A DNA stretch of 64,000 bases from Sinorhizobium sp. 8-89 (GCF_030124325.1 NZ_JASKLR010000002.1:436528-500527); one strand, 5' to 3'; shown: positions 44,242 to 51,537, counted from the stretch's first letter. Translations and numbers: made by a program. The notes: generated from the sequence alone by a model not told the origin.

Positions 44242-45057
44242 TCAGACGCTCGGCGCCGTAGCCACACATTCGCACCGACAACGCAGGTAGACCGCATCCG
44301 GATCGCTGCCCCACCTGTCCCAGGCCGAGAGCGCCGTCTCGATCTCCTCGCGGTCGGCGAGACCCCGCTGAACGAGGCCTTCGGAGAGGCTTTCGAGGCT
44401 CCTTTTCGCGTCCTGGACGGTTTCCCGCCGGTTCGGCGCATCGGCGCTGTGGTTGACGTAGCTTGCGCCGCTCCAGACCGGCAGGAAACCATGAGATCGC
44501 AGCACAGCCCCCTGACGACGCCCGAAATAAACGGCGTCGCTCGATGAGTGCTCATACCAGCGCTGCCACAGGTCCAGGGAAAGCAGGATGCCCGGTGTCT
44601 CCGGGTAGATGACATTGCCGCCGGCATCGGCATCGCGGGTAGCGATCAGCCCGCCCGGCTTCAGCACCCACAACGCTTCCGCCAGCGTTTTCTGAAGTTT
44701 CGCGGCATCGAGGTGATAAAGCACGGCGTGGAAGAACACCGCGTCAAAACTGCCGTCCTCGAATGGCAGCGAAGTCATGTCGCCTACCACAAAGCTCAGA
44801 TTGGCCACAAAGCTAAGATTAGCGTGATCGCTTGCCGTCCGCTGGGCCGCGGCAATGGCTTTCGGCTCCACGTCAAGGCCTGTGGCGCTTCGCACGACAT
44901 TGGCGAAGCCTGCGGTAATGGTGCCGGGCCCGCATCCTATGTCGAGCAAGTCCATTTCCCGCGTAAGAAACGGCACGAAGAACGCGACGGAGTCGCCCCC
45001 GCGTTTCCTCTGAAAGTCGACAATCGCGGAATTGTACCGCATTCCTTGTGTGACCAT
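44242..45057 (-). CDS. Class I SAM-dependent methyltransferase with an internal duplication
   Basis: A 271-residue methyltransferase. Motif I is DLLDIGCGPGTITAGFANVV near residues 36-55; the acidic residue of motif II is in ATGLDVEPKAIAAA; LKPGGLIATRDADAGG follows. The group resembles UbiE/COQ5-like enzymes. Between motifs II and III there is a tandem 18-bp duplication (44787-44822) giving NLSFVANLSFV, so one strand of the sheet appears twice. This could bend the fold or be tolerated in a loop. The ATG at 45057 is preceded by a run of purines on this strand (CGGGGGCACCC). Confidence 0.82.
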   Translation of the reverse strand: MVTQGMRYNSAIVDFQRKRGGDSVAFFVPFLTREMDLLDIGCGPGTITAGFANVVRSATGLDVEPKAIAAAQRTASDHANLSFVANLSFVVGDMTSLPFEDGSFDAVFFHAVLYHLDAAKLQKTLAEALWVLKPGGLIATRDADAGGNVIYPETPGILLSLDLWQRWYEHSSSDAVYFGRRQGAVLRSHGFLPVWSGASYVNHSADAPNRRETVQDAKRSLESLSEGLVQRGLADREEIETALSAWDRWGSDPDAVYLRCRCECVATAPSV

Positions 45058-45149
45058 GGGTGCCCCCGAAATGTGGCTTGCAAACGCGTGCGGAATCAAA
45101 GCAGCAGCGTTTGCAACGGCATATCGTGAGTTCGTGACAGGCGATCGAC

Positions 45150-45220
45150 GGAGCGAGTCTCGCTCGCGCCGCCGACGCGGCGCGGCTGGATTCCTGTGAC
45201 GAGCACAGGAATGAGGGAGT
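45150..45220. repeat. RIME-like palindromic element
   Basis: TCGCGCCGCCGACGCGGCGC then GGCTGGATTCCTGTGACGAG and CACAGGAATGAGG. Confidence 0.75.
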
Positions 45221-45404
45221 TCTGGGTTGGCCGCCCAACCAGCATCAACCGCCGAACATTCCTCGGCTGGCTCGATCTTGCTCGGCCATGGCCGCGGTTG
45301 GCTCATTCCTGTGCGCGTCATGCGGATGAGGGAGTGCGTTGTCATGGCAGGGGAAAACAAAGGCGGGGACTGACGGAGGTCGCTGTTGGCGCCTGCGGCT
45401 GACC

Positions 45405-45470
45405 ATCCGCACCTCATCCCTGTGCTCGTCACAGGGATCCAGCCACGGCGCGTCGGCGCCGTGATTGACG
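45405..45470. repeat. RIME-like palindromic element
   Basis: CCTGTGCTCGTCACAGG, GATCCAGCCACGG and the palindrome GGCGCGTCGGCGCC. Confidence 0.75.
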
Positions 45471-45710
45471 TCGGATATGCCGACAAGGCAAGGGGCTCTG
45501 GACGACGGCCGGCTGAAGGGTGACGCGACGCCGCGGCCGTTCGCGCCATTGATCAAGCGGGAGTCTCCCGCGCCGCCGGCGCGGGGCCGGGCTGAACGAT
45601 CTCTCTGGCCAGCGCGGTTCGCGCGCGCCAAACTGCAACGCGTACCAGCGCCCGCACGCCGCAAGCAACTCCTGCTTGCTCATGCCGAATTCTTCAATCA
45701 AGCTGAGAGA

Positions 45711-45998
45711 CATGAAAGCTATGTCTACATCCTCACGTCGAAACGAAACGGCACGCTTTACACAGGCGTCACCCGCGACCTGGCCCGCCGCCTCCTTGAG
45801 CAACACGAGCTCACACCCGGTTTCACATCGAAATAGGGGGTCAAGACCCTGGTCTGGTTCGAGGACTTCGACCTTTTGACGGCTGCGATCACGTGGGAAA
45901 AGACCATGAAGAAATGGCCACGGCAGTGGAAGCTGAACCTCATCGAGGCCATGAATCCGGAATGGCAGGACATCTCGCGCTATTTGCACGGCCTGTGA
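45711..45998 (+). pseudogene. GIY-YIG endonuclease gene with an amber stop
   Basis: The plus strand reads a small GIY-YIG nuclease: HESYVYILTSKRNGTLYTGV, TRDLARRLLEQHELTPGFTS, K, then TAG at 45834, then GVKTLVWFEDFDLLTAAITW, EKTMKKWPRQWKLNLIEAMN, PEWQDISRYLHGL and TGA at 45996. The family has YGVK or a similar motif at this point, so the TAG probably arose from a tyrosine codon. No ATG in this frame lies at the usual position; the nearest ATG (45712) is out of frame. This is an almost intact gene inactivated by one nonsense change plus loss of the start. Confidence 0.8.
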
Positions 45999-46057
45999 GG
46001 CCACGCGATACGCATGTGGCGATCGACGCCGCCACGGCCGTCGAGACAGAGCCTCCC

Positions 46058-46115
46058 GCGCCGCCGACCTGGGCCGCTCATCCCCGCGACTAGCACAGGG
46101 ACGAGAGCATCTGTA
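46058..46115. repeat. RIME-like element, degenerate
   Basis: CCCGCGCCGCCGACCTGGG then CATCCCCGCGACTAGCACAG and GGACGAG. Confidence 0.5.
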
Positions 46116-46197
46116 TTGCTGGCCGGATCAGCTCAACTGGAGGCGATGAGTGGAACTCCCACGCCGCAATCCGCAGGGAATATATTCCTATTTCTAC

Positions 46198-46809
46198 TCA
46201 AACAAAGACTCCCCCCGCCCCATATTCACGCAAGCCCTTGTCGAAGATGAGCGCGTTCAGCCCGCGCCTTAGCCACGCGAGCTGCGGCTCCGGCATTAGC
46301 CGCAGGCCCTCGTAGTCCATGACGCAGACGTTGAAGATCGTGGTTTTCACCTGCCGGCCCTCCTCGCAGCCGGCAAGCACGCCTTCGAGCCGCATCATGC
46401 GGTCGGCCGCCTTCAGCGCCATCCGGGCGCGTTCCTCGCTCGTCTCGCCGGGATGCCCCGCCACCCGGTCGAGCGCCTGGGCGCGCACGCTCGGGTATGG
46501 AATGCCGTTCAGGTGATAATAGCGCGCCATCGCCGCGGCATAGTCGTCGCCGGCCTCGCGCTGCTCGGCGGTGATGCGGCCATCGAGGAACAGACGGCCG
46601 AGCGTGTAGCCGGCGAAGGCGCTCGTCGTGTCGAGCCCGTGCATGCGCTTGCGCGCGGCGAGCGCCACCGCCATCGCCTCCTTCTCGCTCTCCTGCCTCG
46701 ACCATTCCGGCCGGATCTTGCCGCAGGCGAAGCGCTCGGCATTGGCCTTGCGCGGGCGTCCAAGCTGCGCCTTGCGCTTTGCACGCAGTTTTTGGGCTTT
46801 GCTCGTCAT
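46198..46809 (-). CDS. Hypothetical protein of the prophage-like module, 203 residues
   Basis: A soluble protein with a strongly basic N-terminus (AQKLRAKRKAQLGRPRK) that could contact nucleic acid, followed by helical sequence (EKEAMAVALAARKRMHGLDT, GYTLGRLFLDGRITAEQREA, ALKAADRMMRLEGVLAGCEE). No named family, though similar proteins accompany DnaA-like and S24 repressor genes in rhizobial genomes as far as I recall. The start at 46809 has AGGA about 9 bp upstream. It is the last gene of the minus-strand series 49369-46198, separated from the DnaA-like gene by a repeat array. Confidence 0.65.
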   Translation of the reverse strand: MTSKAQKLRAKRKAQLGRPRKANAERFACGKIRPEWSRQESEKEAMAVALAARKRMHGLDTTSAFAGYTLGRLFLDGRITAEQREAGDDYAAAMARYYHLNGIPYPSVRAQALDRVAGHPGETSEERARMALKAADRMMRLEGVLAGCEEGRQVKTTIFNVCVMDYEGLRLMPEPQLAWLRRGLNALIFDKGLREYGAGGVFV

Positions 46810-46826
46810 TTTCGGAGTCCTTTCAA

Positions 46827-46977
46827 GCGGGGTAGGAAAAGTGTGAAGCGGTTTTCCGTCCACCCCGCGCCGACAAGGAAGCGGGGTAGGAAAAGTGGTT
46901 GCCGGTTTTCCGTCCCACCCCGCGTCACCAAAGAAGCGGGGTAGGAAAAGTGTGAAGCGGTTTTCCGTCCACCCCGC
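46827..46977. repeat. Three tandem hairpin repeats, ACCCCGC-arm version
   Basis: Three copies lie at 46827-46868, 46881-46923 and 46936-46977. Each has GCGGGGT and ACCCCGC arms around GGAAAAGTG...CGGTTTTCC, spaced about 55 bp. The core is the same as in the GCAATTCC-armed family, but the outer arms are different and still complementary. They lie between two minus-strand genes of the prophage-like module. Confidence 0.85.
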
Positions 46978-47111
46978 ACCGGCAGAAATCCTGGCCGGGG
47001 TGAAACAATTTTGCGGTTGTCCGTGCCGATCAAGGAGACATGATTCGATTTCTCCGGAACCACACGCAAGACATTGAAAGAGTTGCGCCAATCGCCGGCA
47101 CCACACCCGCC

Positions 47112-47633
47112 TCAAGCATCGGCGGACCGCCGCTGCACCACGCCGAGCACGGTCGTGTGCTTGCGGCGGAAGATGCGGCCGATCAGCGGCAGCGAGAGAT
47201 CCTTGCGCGCCTCGTAGACCGCGCGCATGCAGGCGTGCCGGGGCTCGACCAATCTGCGCTCGCGGCGCACGCTGATGATGTCCTCCCAGGTCACCCCCGG
47301 AAAACCTTCAAGTACCGCGGCGACGATCTCCTCGACGGGCGGCCGGCGGTCGCCGCTCTCGGCCTCCTCGGCCCGCCCCGTGAGCAGCGCCTGCGCCTGG
47401 GCGACCAGCCGCGCCCCGGCGTCCGCAAGCTCCGTCTCGAGCGCCGCGATCCGCCGCGCCTTGGCAGCATTATCGGTGGCAAGCGCCGACAGCCGCCTTT
47501 CGAGCTCCGCCGCCGCGGCGGCCGAGACGACCGCGTTCGCCGGCCGCATCAGCCGCTCGCGCACGGCGCCGTAGTGCCGCTGCTGCCGCGCCAGTTCCGC
47601 ATCTGCCCCCTTCGGAGCCATCACTTCCGTCAT
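47112..47633 (-). CDS. Stand-alone DnaA domain IV-like DNA-binding protein
   Basis: A 173-residue protein. Residues 1-95 are helical and coiled-coil-like (AAAAAELERRLSALATDNAA). Residues about 100-173 match DnaA domain IV, which binds DnaA boxes: ISVRRERRLVEPRHACMRAV and LSLPLIGRIFRRKHTTVLGV. The signature helix reads RKHTTV where DnaA has RDHTTV, keeping the base-contacting His and Thr residues. There is no AAA+ ATPase, so it cannot initiate replication by itself; it may bind DnaA-box-like DNA as a regulator or competitor. A GGGAG site precedes the start at 47633. It lies in a prophage-like module. Confidence 0.8.
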   Translation of the reverse strand: MTEVMAPKGADAELARQQRHYGAVRERLMRPANAVVSAAAAAELERRLSALATDNAAKARRIAALETELADAGARLVAQAQALLTGRAEEAESGDRRPPVEEIVAAVLEGFPGVTWEDIISVRRERRLVEPRHACMRAVYEARKDLSLPLIGRIFRRKHTTVLGVVQRRSADA

Positions 47634-47779
47634 GCTTTTCTCCCGTTTTGCCGCCGGCGAGCTGCCGCCGACCCCGTTTCGTCATCCTGCGCCCATGAAA
47701 GAGCGCCATTCATTCGCCGGCTAAGTTTCTTCGCACCACCCGGCGTCGTACCGCACGATTCCGTCCGCCCGGACACCGC

Positions 47780-47850
47780 CACCCTCACCCTCCGTCACCC
47801 CGGTGCCCGTCACAGAAATCCTGCCGCTGCGCAGGTCGGGGGGCGCGGGA
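47780..47850. repeat. RIME-like element overlapping a gene end
   Basis: TCACCCCGGTGCCCGTCACA then GAAATCCTGCCGCTGCGCAG. It extends into the 3' end of the gene at 47785, whose last dozen residues are thus repeat-derived. Confidence 0.55.
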
Positions 47851-48384
47851 GACCTCCGGCGCGTTTGGCGCTTCCGGCGGCACTGCCCCCGGCCCGCCAA
47901 CGCCCTGCCCGACCGACGGCGTGGCCTTTGCCGGCTCGCCCCGCGCCTCGGCCCGAAAACGGGCAACGAGCGCCCGCACCCGCGCCCTGCTTTCCGGCGA
48001 GGGCGGCGGCCTCGATAGCGCCCCCAGGGTTTCCGCCGTCGCCCGCGCCCGGGCCATGTCTTCCCGGACGCCGCGCGCCTCCTGCCGGGCAAGGGCCGCA
48101 AGCTCCGCCGGCACCGGCATGAAGCCGGGCCTGACCGCTGCATATTCGCCGCGCTTCAGCTTCACGATCGCCGCCATGAGCCCGCAGGCCGGGACGTTCG
48201 AAAGCGCGAGCACGTATTCGCGCAGGAAGTCGGCGGGCGCGATGCCGGCGGGGGCCACCATGCCGCCGCGTTTCAGTGCGTCGAGGCACTCGGCCACGCG
48301 CTCCGGCGGCGCCGGCCGCAGCCTATCGGCGAGCCTGCCAATCTCCTCGCTCAAGCTCGAAAGTCGTGCCGGTAAAGTCGTCAT
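47785..48384 (-). CDS. Hypothetical protein of the prophage-like module, 199 residues
   Basis: The first 150 residues are helical (LSSLSEEIGRLADRLRPAPP, ERVAECLDALKRGGMVAPAG, ADFLREYVLALSNVPACGLM). The C-terminal 50 are Pro/Ala/Gly-rich and disordered-looking, and the last residues come from a RIME-like repeat. The start at 48384 overlaps the upstream DnaT-like gene by 62 bp, so translation is coupled. No named domain recognised. Its place between a DnaT-like and a DnaA-like protein suggests a part in replication or its control; that is inference. Confidence 0.65.
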   Translation of the reverse strand: MTTLPARLSSLSEEIGRLADRLRPAPPERVAECLDALKRGGMVAPAGIAPADFLREYVLALSNVPACGLMAAIVKLKRGEYAAVRPGFMPVPAELAALARQEARGVREDMARARATAETLGALSRPPPSPESRARVRALVARFRAEARGEPAKATPSVGQGVGGPGAVPPEAPNAPEVSRAPRPAQRQDFCDGHRGDGG

Positions 48385-49369
48385 CGCCTGCCGCTCCCCA
48401 TTCTCCTGATCGTCCCGATGCTCCTGCGCGTCCCGATACCCCTGCCCGTCCGAGCGCCCTGTCCAGTTCTCGCTGCACCTCGTCCTGGTGCGCCCTGAAA
48501 TCGCCCTTCGGTCTGAGCCCTCCCCGGGGCGGCGCCCGTCCGCCAAAGGACCTCGGCCGACCGGCATTGCGGATCCAGTTGCGCCAGGTCGCCGGCCAGT
48601 CGAGCTTGGTCGCCTCGCGCCCCGCCTTGGCGCTCCAGTAGTCGCGGAACTTTTCGAACTCGGCTTCGGCCTCCGCCCGGCCAAAACCTTCGCCGGCGGC
48701 AAAGGTCCAATCGGGGACAAACCCCTCCGGCAGCCGCGTCGCCCGCCGCTTTCCCTCGCCCCGTTTGCCCTCATCCCGTTTGCCCTCGCCCCGCCTCGGC
48801 TCCAAGCCTCCGGCCTGCCCATGCTCGCCTTCGCGGCGAACGGCGCCCGGAGCTGCGGCCTCGGCCCCGCAATGCAGAGCGTCCCGATGCTCGGTCGACT
48901 GATACCCGGCTTGCCCACGCCCCGCCGCCGGATGCTCGCCTTGCCGAGGTGCGGCCGGTAGGATCCCGGCGGCTGCGCCCCGGACGTCAGGGCGCTGAGG
49001 ACCAGCCGACACCGAACCGGCAGGAACCGCGCCAGCGGAAATTGGGTTTCGGGTTGGGTTAATTTCTTTAGGGGGTACGGGGGACCTTTCTTTATCGGGA
49101 AGGGGTGCGTCACGGCCGGTCACGGGGCTGTCACCCACCGTCCCGTGACATGCCGCCGCGCTCTCGCCTTCCGCCCCGTCAACTGCCATCGCCTCGCGCG
49201 CCAGCCTTTGCCGGCGACGCTGCTGGCGGGCACGGTCGGAGGCCCGGCGCCGCTCGAGCGCTTCGAGCGAATGCGCCTCCGCGGCCGAGACCGCCGAAAG
49301 GATCATTTCGGGCGTCGCCCCCGCCGTCACCAGCGCCTCCACGATCGCCGAAATCCGCATGCCGCTCAT
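48323..49369 (-). CDS. DnaT-like primosomal/replication protein of prophage type
   Basis: About 348 residues from the ATG at 49369 (GGAG 7 bp upstream); a GTG at 49387 and other ATGs are alternatives. The N-terminus has a helical segment (ISAIVEALVTAGATPEMILS) and a basic patch (RARQQRRRQRLAREA), the middle is low-complexity with Gly/Lys/Arg repeats (RRGEGKRDEGKRGEGKRR), and residues about 225-290 form the DnaT-like domain (LPEGFVPDWTFAAGEG, FEKFRDYWSAKAGREATKLD, WPATWRNWIRN). DnaT-like proteins load replicative helicases in phages and plasmids. It is the first gene of the minus-strand series divergent from the S24 repressor. Confidence 0.75.
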   Translation of the reverse strand: MSGMRISAIVEALVTAGATPEMILSAVSAAEAHSLEALERRRASDRARQQRRRQRLAREAMAVDGAEGESAAACHGTVGDSPVTGRDAPLPDKERSPVPPKEINPTRNPISAGAVPAGSVSAGPQRPDVRGAAAGILPAAPRQGEHPAAGRGQAGYQSTEHRDALHCGAEAAAPGAVRREGEHGQAGGLEPRRGEGKRDEGKRGEGKRRATRLPEGFVPDWTFAAGEGFGRAEAEAEFEKFRDYWSAKAGREATKLDWPATWRNWIRNAGRPRSFGGRAPPRGGLRPKGDFRAHQDEVQRELDRALGRAGVSGRAGASGRSGEWGAAGDDDFTGTTFELERGDWQARR

Positions 49370-49387
49370 CCGCATTCTCCGTTCCAC

Positions 49388-50141
49388 CTTTCACAGCGCC
49401 GCATCTTCCGGGACGCGCGGGAACCCCCGCCGCGACGCCGAATTCGCTGCGCCTACCCATCCATGTTCACGAATTCCCGCGGGCCACGCCGTCCGCCGGA
49501 ACCTCCCTCGCACGCGTCCGGCCAAGACCGCGCGGCACATCCCGGCCGCACAGCCAGGGCGCACTTCCAGGGCGGATGCGAAGCCCTGTCGGTTGAAACC
49601 AGCCGACAGGGCTTCGCGCTGATCGCCGGGGAGGAGAGCGGCGATCAGTTCCCCCGGGGTGCAGGAAAAGTGCGAAGCGGTTTTCCGTCCGCACCCCGCA
49701 TCCCGAGGGAACCCCAGGTGCAGGAAAAGTGCGAAGCGGTTTTCCGCCCGCACCCCGCATCCCAAGGGAACCCCAGGTGCAGGAAAAGTGCGAAGCGGTT
49801 TTCCGTCCGCACCCCGCATCCCAAGGGAACCCCAGGTGCAGGAAAAGCGTCCGCACCCCGCACCCAAGGAAACCCGGGTCAGGAAACGTGCGACGCGGTT
49901 TCCGCCTGCACCTGCAGCCCAAAGGCCGGAAGGAATCGGCGCGAAACGGTTTTCTGCTAAACCCCGCCCAATCCCTCCTTGGGACATTTCTTGAGAGCAT
50001 CGCTGGCGCGGATGCCCTCGAGACTGATCTAGGGCGCGGCCAACGCCTTGAAAGGCGCGAAGCGGACGAAGGTCAGTAAAATCTTACGCCGGTCCTTCAT
50101 CGGTCGCCCTCCTTCCGGCTGCGTTTCACCTCGTCAGGAAT
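49388..50141. other. Non-coding region between DnaT-like gene and S24 repressor
   Basis: It holds the 59-bp array (49652-49925) and no supported gene. The stretch 49926-50141 has no recognisable feature. Confidence 0.6.
49652..49925. repeat. Tandem array of 59-bp hairpin repeats
   Basis: Units start at 49659, 49718, 49777 and 49836, exactly 59 bp apart. Each contains GGTGCAGGAAAAGTGCGAAG, CGGTTTTCCG, then the right arm GCACCCCGCATCCC. The fourth unit has lost TGCGAAGCGGTTTTC (15 bp), and a fifth, near 49879, is degenerate. The core is that of the dispersed family, but the arms are GGTGC/GCACC. Frames read through it on both strands and give repetitive pseudo-proteins. Confidence 0.9.
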
Positions 50142-50188
50142 GACATTATTCGTGTTGCCATGTCAACATGATTTGTGTTATTCGTGTC
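50142..50188. promoter_or_regulatory. Operator-like sites before the S24 repressor gene
   Basis: Two 15-bp sites fit the consensus RACAYGATKYGTGTY seen at 51107-51136: GACATTATTCGTGTT (50142-50156) and AACATGATTTGTGTT (50165-50179). A half site ATTCGTGTC follows at 50180-50188. They lie 38-85 bp upstream of the repressor ATG, where autoregulatory operators are expected. Binding is inferred. Confidence 0.6.
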
Positions 50189-50226
50189 GCTATGTTCCCC
50201 AGCCACGAGCAACAAAGCTGCGAGCC

Positions 50227-50910
50227 ATGAGCGACAAAGCTGAAAGACTGCGCGAGGCGCGCCTGAAGGCGGGTTATCGGTTTGCATCCGATGCCGCGAA
50301 CGCGCTTGGCGTGATCGCCTCAACCTATCGCGCCCACGAAAACGGCCAGAACGACTTCGAACTCGCCGAGGCAAAGATCTACGGCCGCCGCTTCGATGTC
50401 GATCCGCTCTGGCTTATGGAAGGCGACCGCCGGACCGGCAACGGTGCTCCGCCCGCGGGGCCCGTGGGGGTCGCCGAGCCGAACGGTACGCTTCTCACCC
50501 CGGTCGTCGGCAAAGGCAAAAAGATCCCCGTCTTCGGTCAGGCCGTCGGCGGAGTGGATGGTGAATTCCTAATGAATGGCAATGTGTTGTACGAAGTCAT
50601 GGCGCCGCCGATCCTCTCGGACATTTCCGGCGCCTACGCGGTCAAGGTCTCCGGCGATTCGATGTACCCGCGCTACGAGGACGGCGAGGTCTGTTTCGTC
50701 GACCCCAAACGCCCGGTGAGGCGCGGCGACTATGTGATCGCCCAGATCCGGCTCGAAGAAAACGGCGCGCTGCTCGCCTACGTCAAGAAGTTCGTCCGCC
50801 ACAACACCGCCGAGCTGGTGCTCGAGCAGTTCAACCCGCCGAAGGAACTCCGCTTCGACGCCAACACCGTCCACTCGGTCCACTACATCGCGCTGGCCGG
50901 GAATGCGTGA
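50227..50910 (+). CDS. LexA/CI-like S24 family repressor
   Basis: A 227-residue protein. An N-terminal helix-turn-helix (ERLREARLKAGYRFASDAAN, ALGVIASTYRAHENG) precedes a C-terminal S24 peptidase-like domain. The catalytic Ser is in VSGDSMYPRYEDGEV and the Lys in AYVKKFVRHN. The expected Ala-Gly cleavage site aligns with GQAVGGVDG, where the pair reads Gly-Gly, so self-cleavage in response to RecA may be altered. The protein resembles phage CI-type repressors. It is divergent from the DnaT-like series, and repeated palindromic sites lie before its own start and before the genes after it. Start at 50227 is set by the helix-turn-helix. Confidence 0.88.
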   Translation: MSDKAERLREARLKAGYRFASDAANALGVIASTYRAHENGQNDFELAEAKIYGRRFDVDPLWLMEGDRRTGNGAPPAGPVGVAEPNGTLLTPVVGKGKKIPVFGQAVGGVDGEFLMNGNVLYEVMAPPILSDISGAYAVKVSGDSMYPRYEDGEVCFVDPKRPVRRGDYVIAQIRLEENGALLAYVKKFVRHNTAELVLEQFNPPKELRFDANTVHSVHYIALAGNA

Positions 50911-50954
50911 GGCGCGGGCGCGTGGCGGCGCGCCGCGTGCCTCCATGTCCCACT

Positions 50955-50990
50955 CCACCCGTCATCGTCGGGCTTGACCCGAGGATCCAA
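50955..50990. repeat. Short alphaproteobacterial palindrome (GTCATCGTCGGGCTTGACCC)
   Basis: CGTCATCGTCGGGCTTGACC followed by CGAGGATCCA is a common alphaproteobacterial intergenic motif with CGGGC/GACCCG self-complementarity. This is a single copy in the window. Confidence 0.55.
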
Positions 50991-51106
50991 ACACGGACAG
51001 CCGATGGTGCCCGTCACGGATAATCCAGCGTCGCCGCTTTCACAGCGCACGAATGGCACCGGCATCCCGATTCCCCAGATACAAACCATGTCGACAACAT
51101 CAAAAC

Positions 51107-51136
51107 AACACGATGCGTGTTGACACGATTCGTGTC
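51107..51136. promoter_or_regulatory. Two abutting 15-bp palindromic operators
   Basis: AACACGATGCGTGTT (51107-51121) and GACACGATTCGTGTC (51122-51136) are both palindromes about a central base or three bases, and they touch each other. A further half site AACACGA lies at 51154-51160. The arrangement resembles paired phage repressor operators and matches sites before the S24 gene at 50142-50179. They are 87-116 bp upstream of the plus-strand gene at 51223. Confidence 0.7.
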
Positions 51137-51222
51137 GTACGCGATCTTGCATTCAACACGAACGACATGATCGATGCCCCGGCACCCCGGCCATCGGACA
51201 CCGGGAGACCGAGCGCGGCCAT

Positions 51223-51537
51223 ATGTCCATCCTGACGATTAGATCCCACCTGCACAGCCATATCGACGAACTCTTTTCCGCCGATCTCCGCCGGTCGAGC
51301 GATGCCGAGAACCAGCAGGCGCTGAAGACTTTTCTGGCGTGCGTCTATTCCAGCCTCGCTTCGCTCGCCTGGCATCTCGGCGCCGACGGCAATGTCTTTC
51401 AGCGCGAGGCCCTGCCCGCCTCCGAGCTTACCGACGACGCCTTCTTCGAGCTTAATCGCGAGCGCGAATTTTCCGGCGGCGGCATGGGCATGGACCAGCG
51501 CCTCGTCGGCACACACAATCATCGCCAACAGCTCTAG
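51223..51537 (+). CDS. Hypothetical protein downstream of the repressor operators, 104 residues
   Basis: A small protein of mixed helical character (TIRSHLHSHIDELFSADLRR, QALKTFLACVYSSLASLAWH) with a Gly-rich turn near the end. No domain recognised. Its start lies about 90 bp from the paired palindromes, so it is a plausible target of the S24 repressor. An opposing minus-strand frame covers the same DNA, but the operator position and the following plus-strand gene favour this strand. Confidence 0.5.
   Translation: MSILTIRSHLHSHIDELFSADLRRSSDAENQQALKTFLACVYSSLASLAWHLGADGNVFQREALPASELTDDAFFELNREREFSGGGMGMDQRLVGTHNHRQQL

Larger units (their letters stand above)
45058..45710. other. Gap rich in RIME-like elements
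   Basis: About 650 bp hold three RIME-like pieces: 45150-45220 (a nearly complete right half), 45295-45330 (TCATTCCTGTGCGCGTCATG) and 45405-45470. No intact gene is supported; long frames on both strands read through the repeats. Confidence 0.55.

Noticed and set aside
45429-46004. 191-residue minus-strand frame
   Set aside because: It covers the GIY-YIG relic and RIME-like repeats on the opposite strand; the recognisable protein sequence is on the plus strand.
49652-49925. Possible CRISPR array
   Set aside because: Units repeat in full every 59 bp with no variable spacers, and each is a hairpin related to dispersed repeats.
49391-49987. 198-residue minus-strand protein with repeated KPLRTFPAPGVPLGC units
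   Set aside because: Translation of the 59-bp tandem hairpin array, not a protein gene; other frames over it are equally open.
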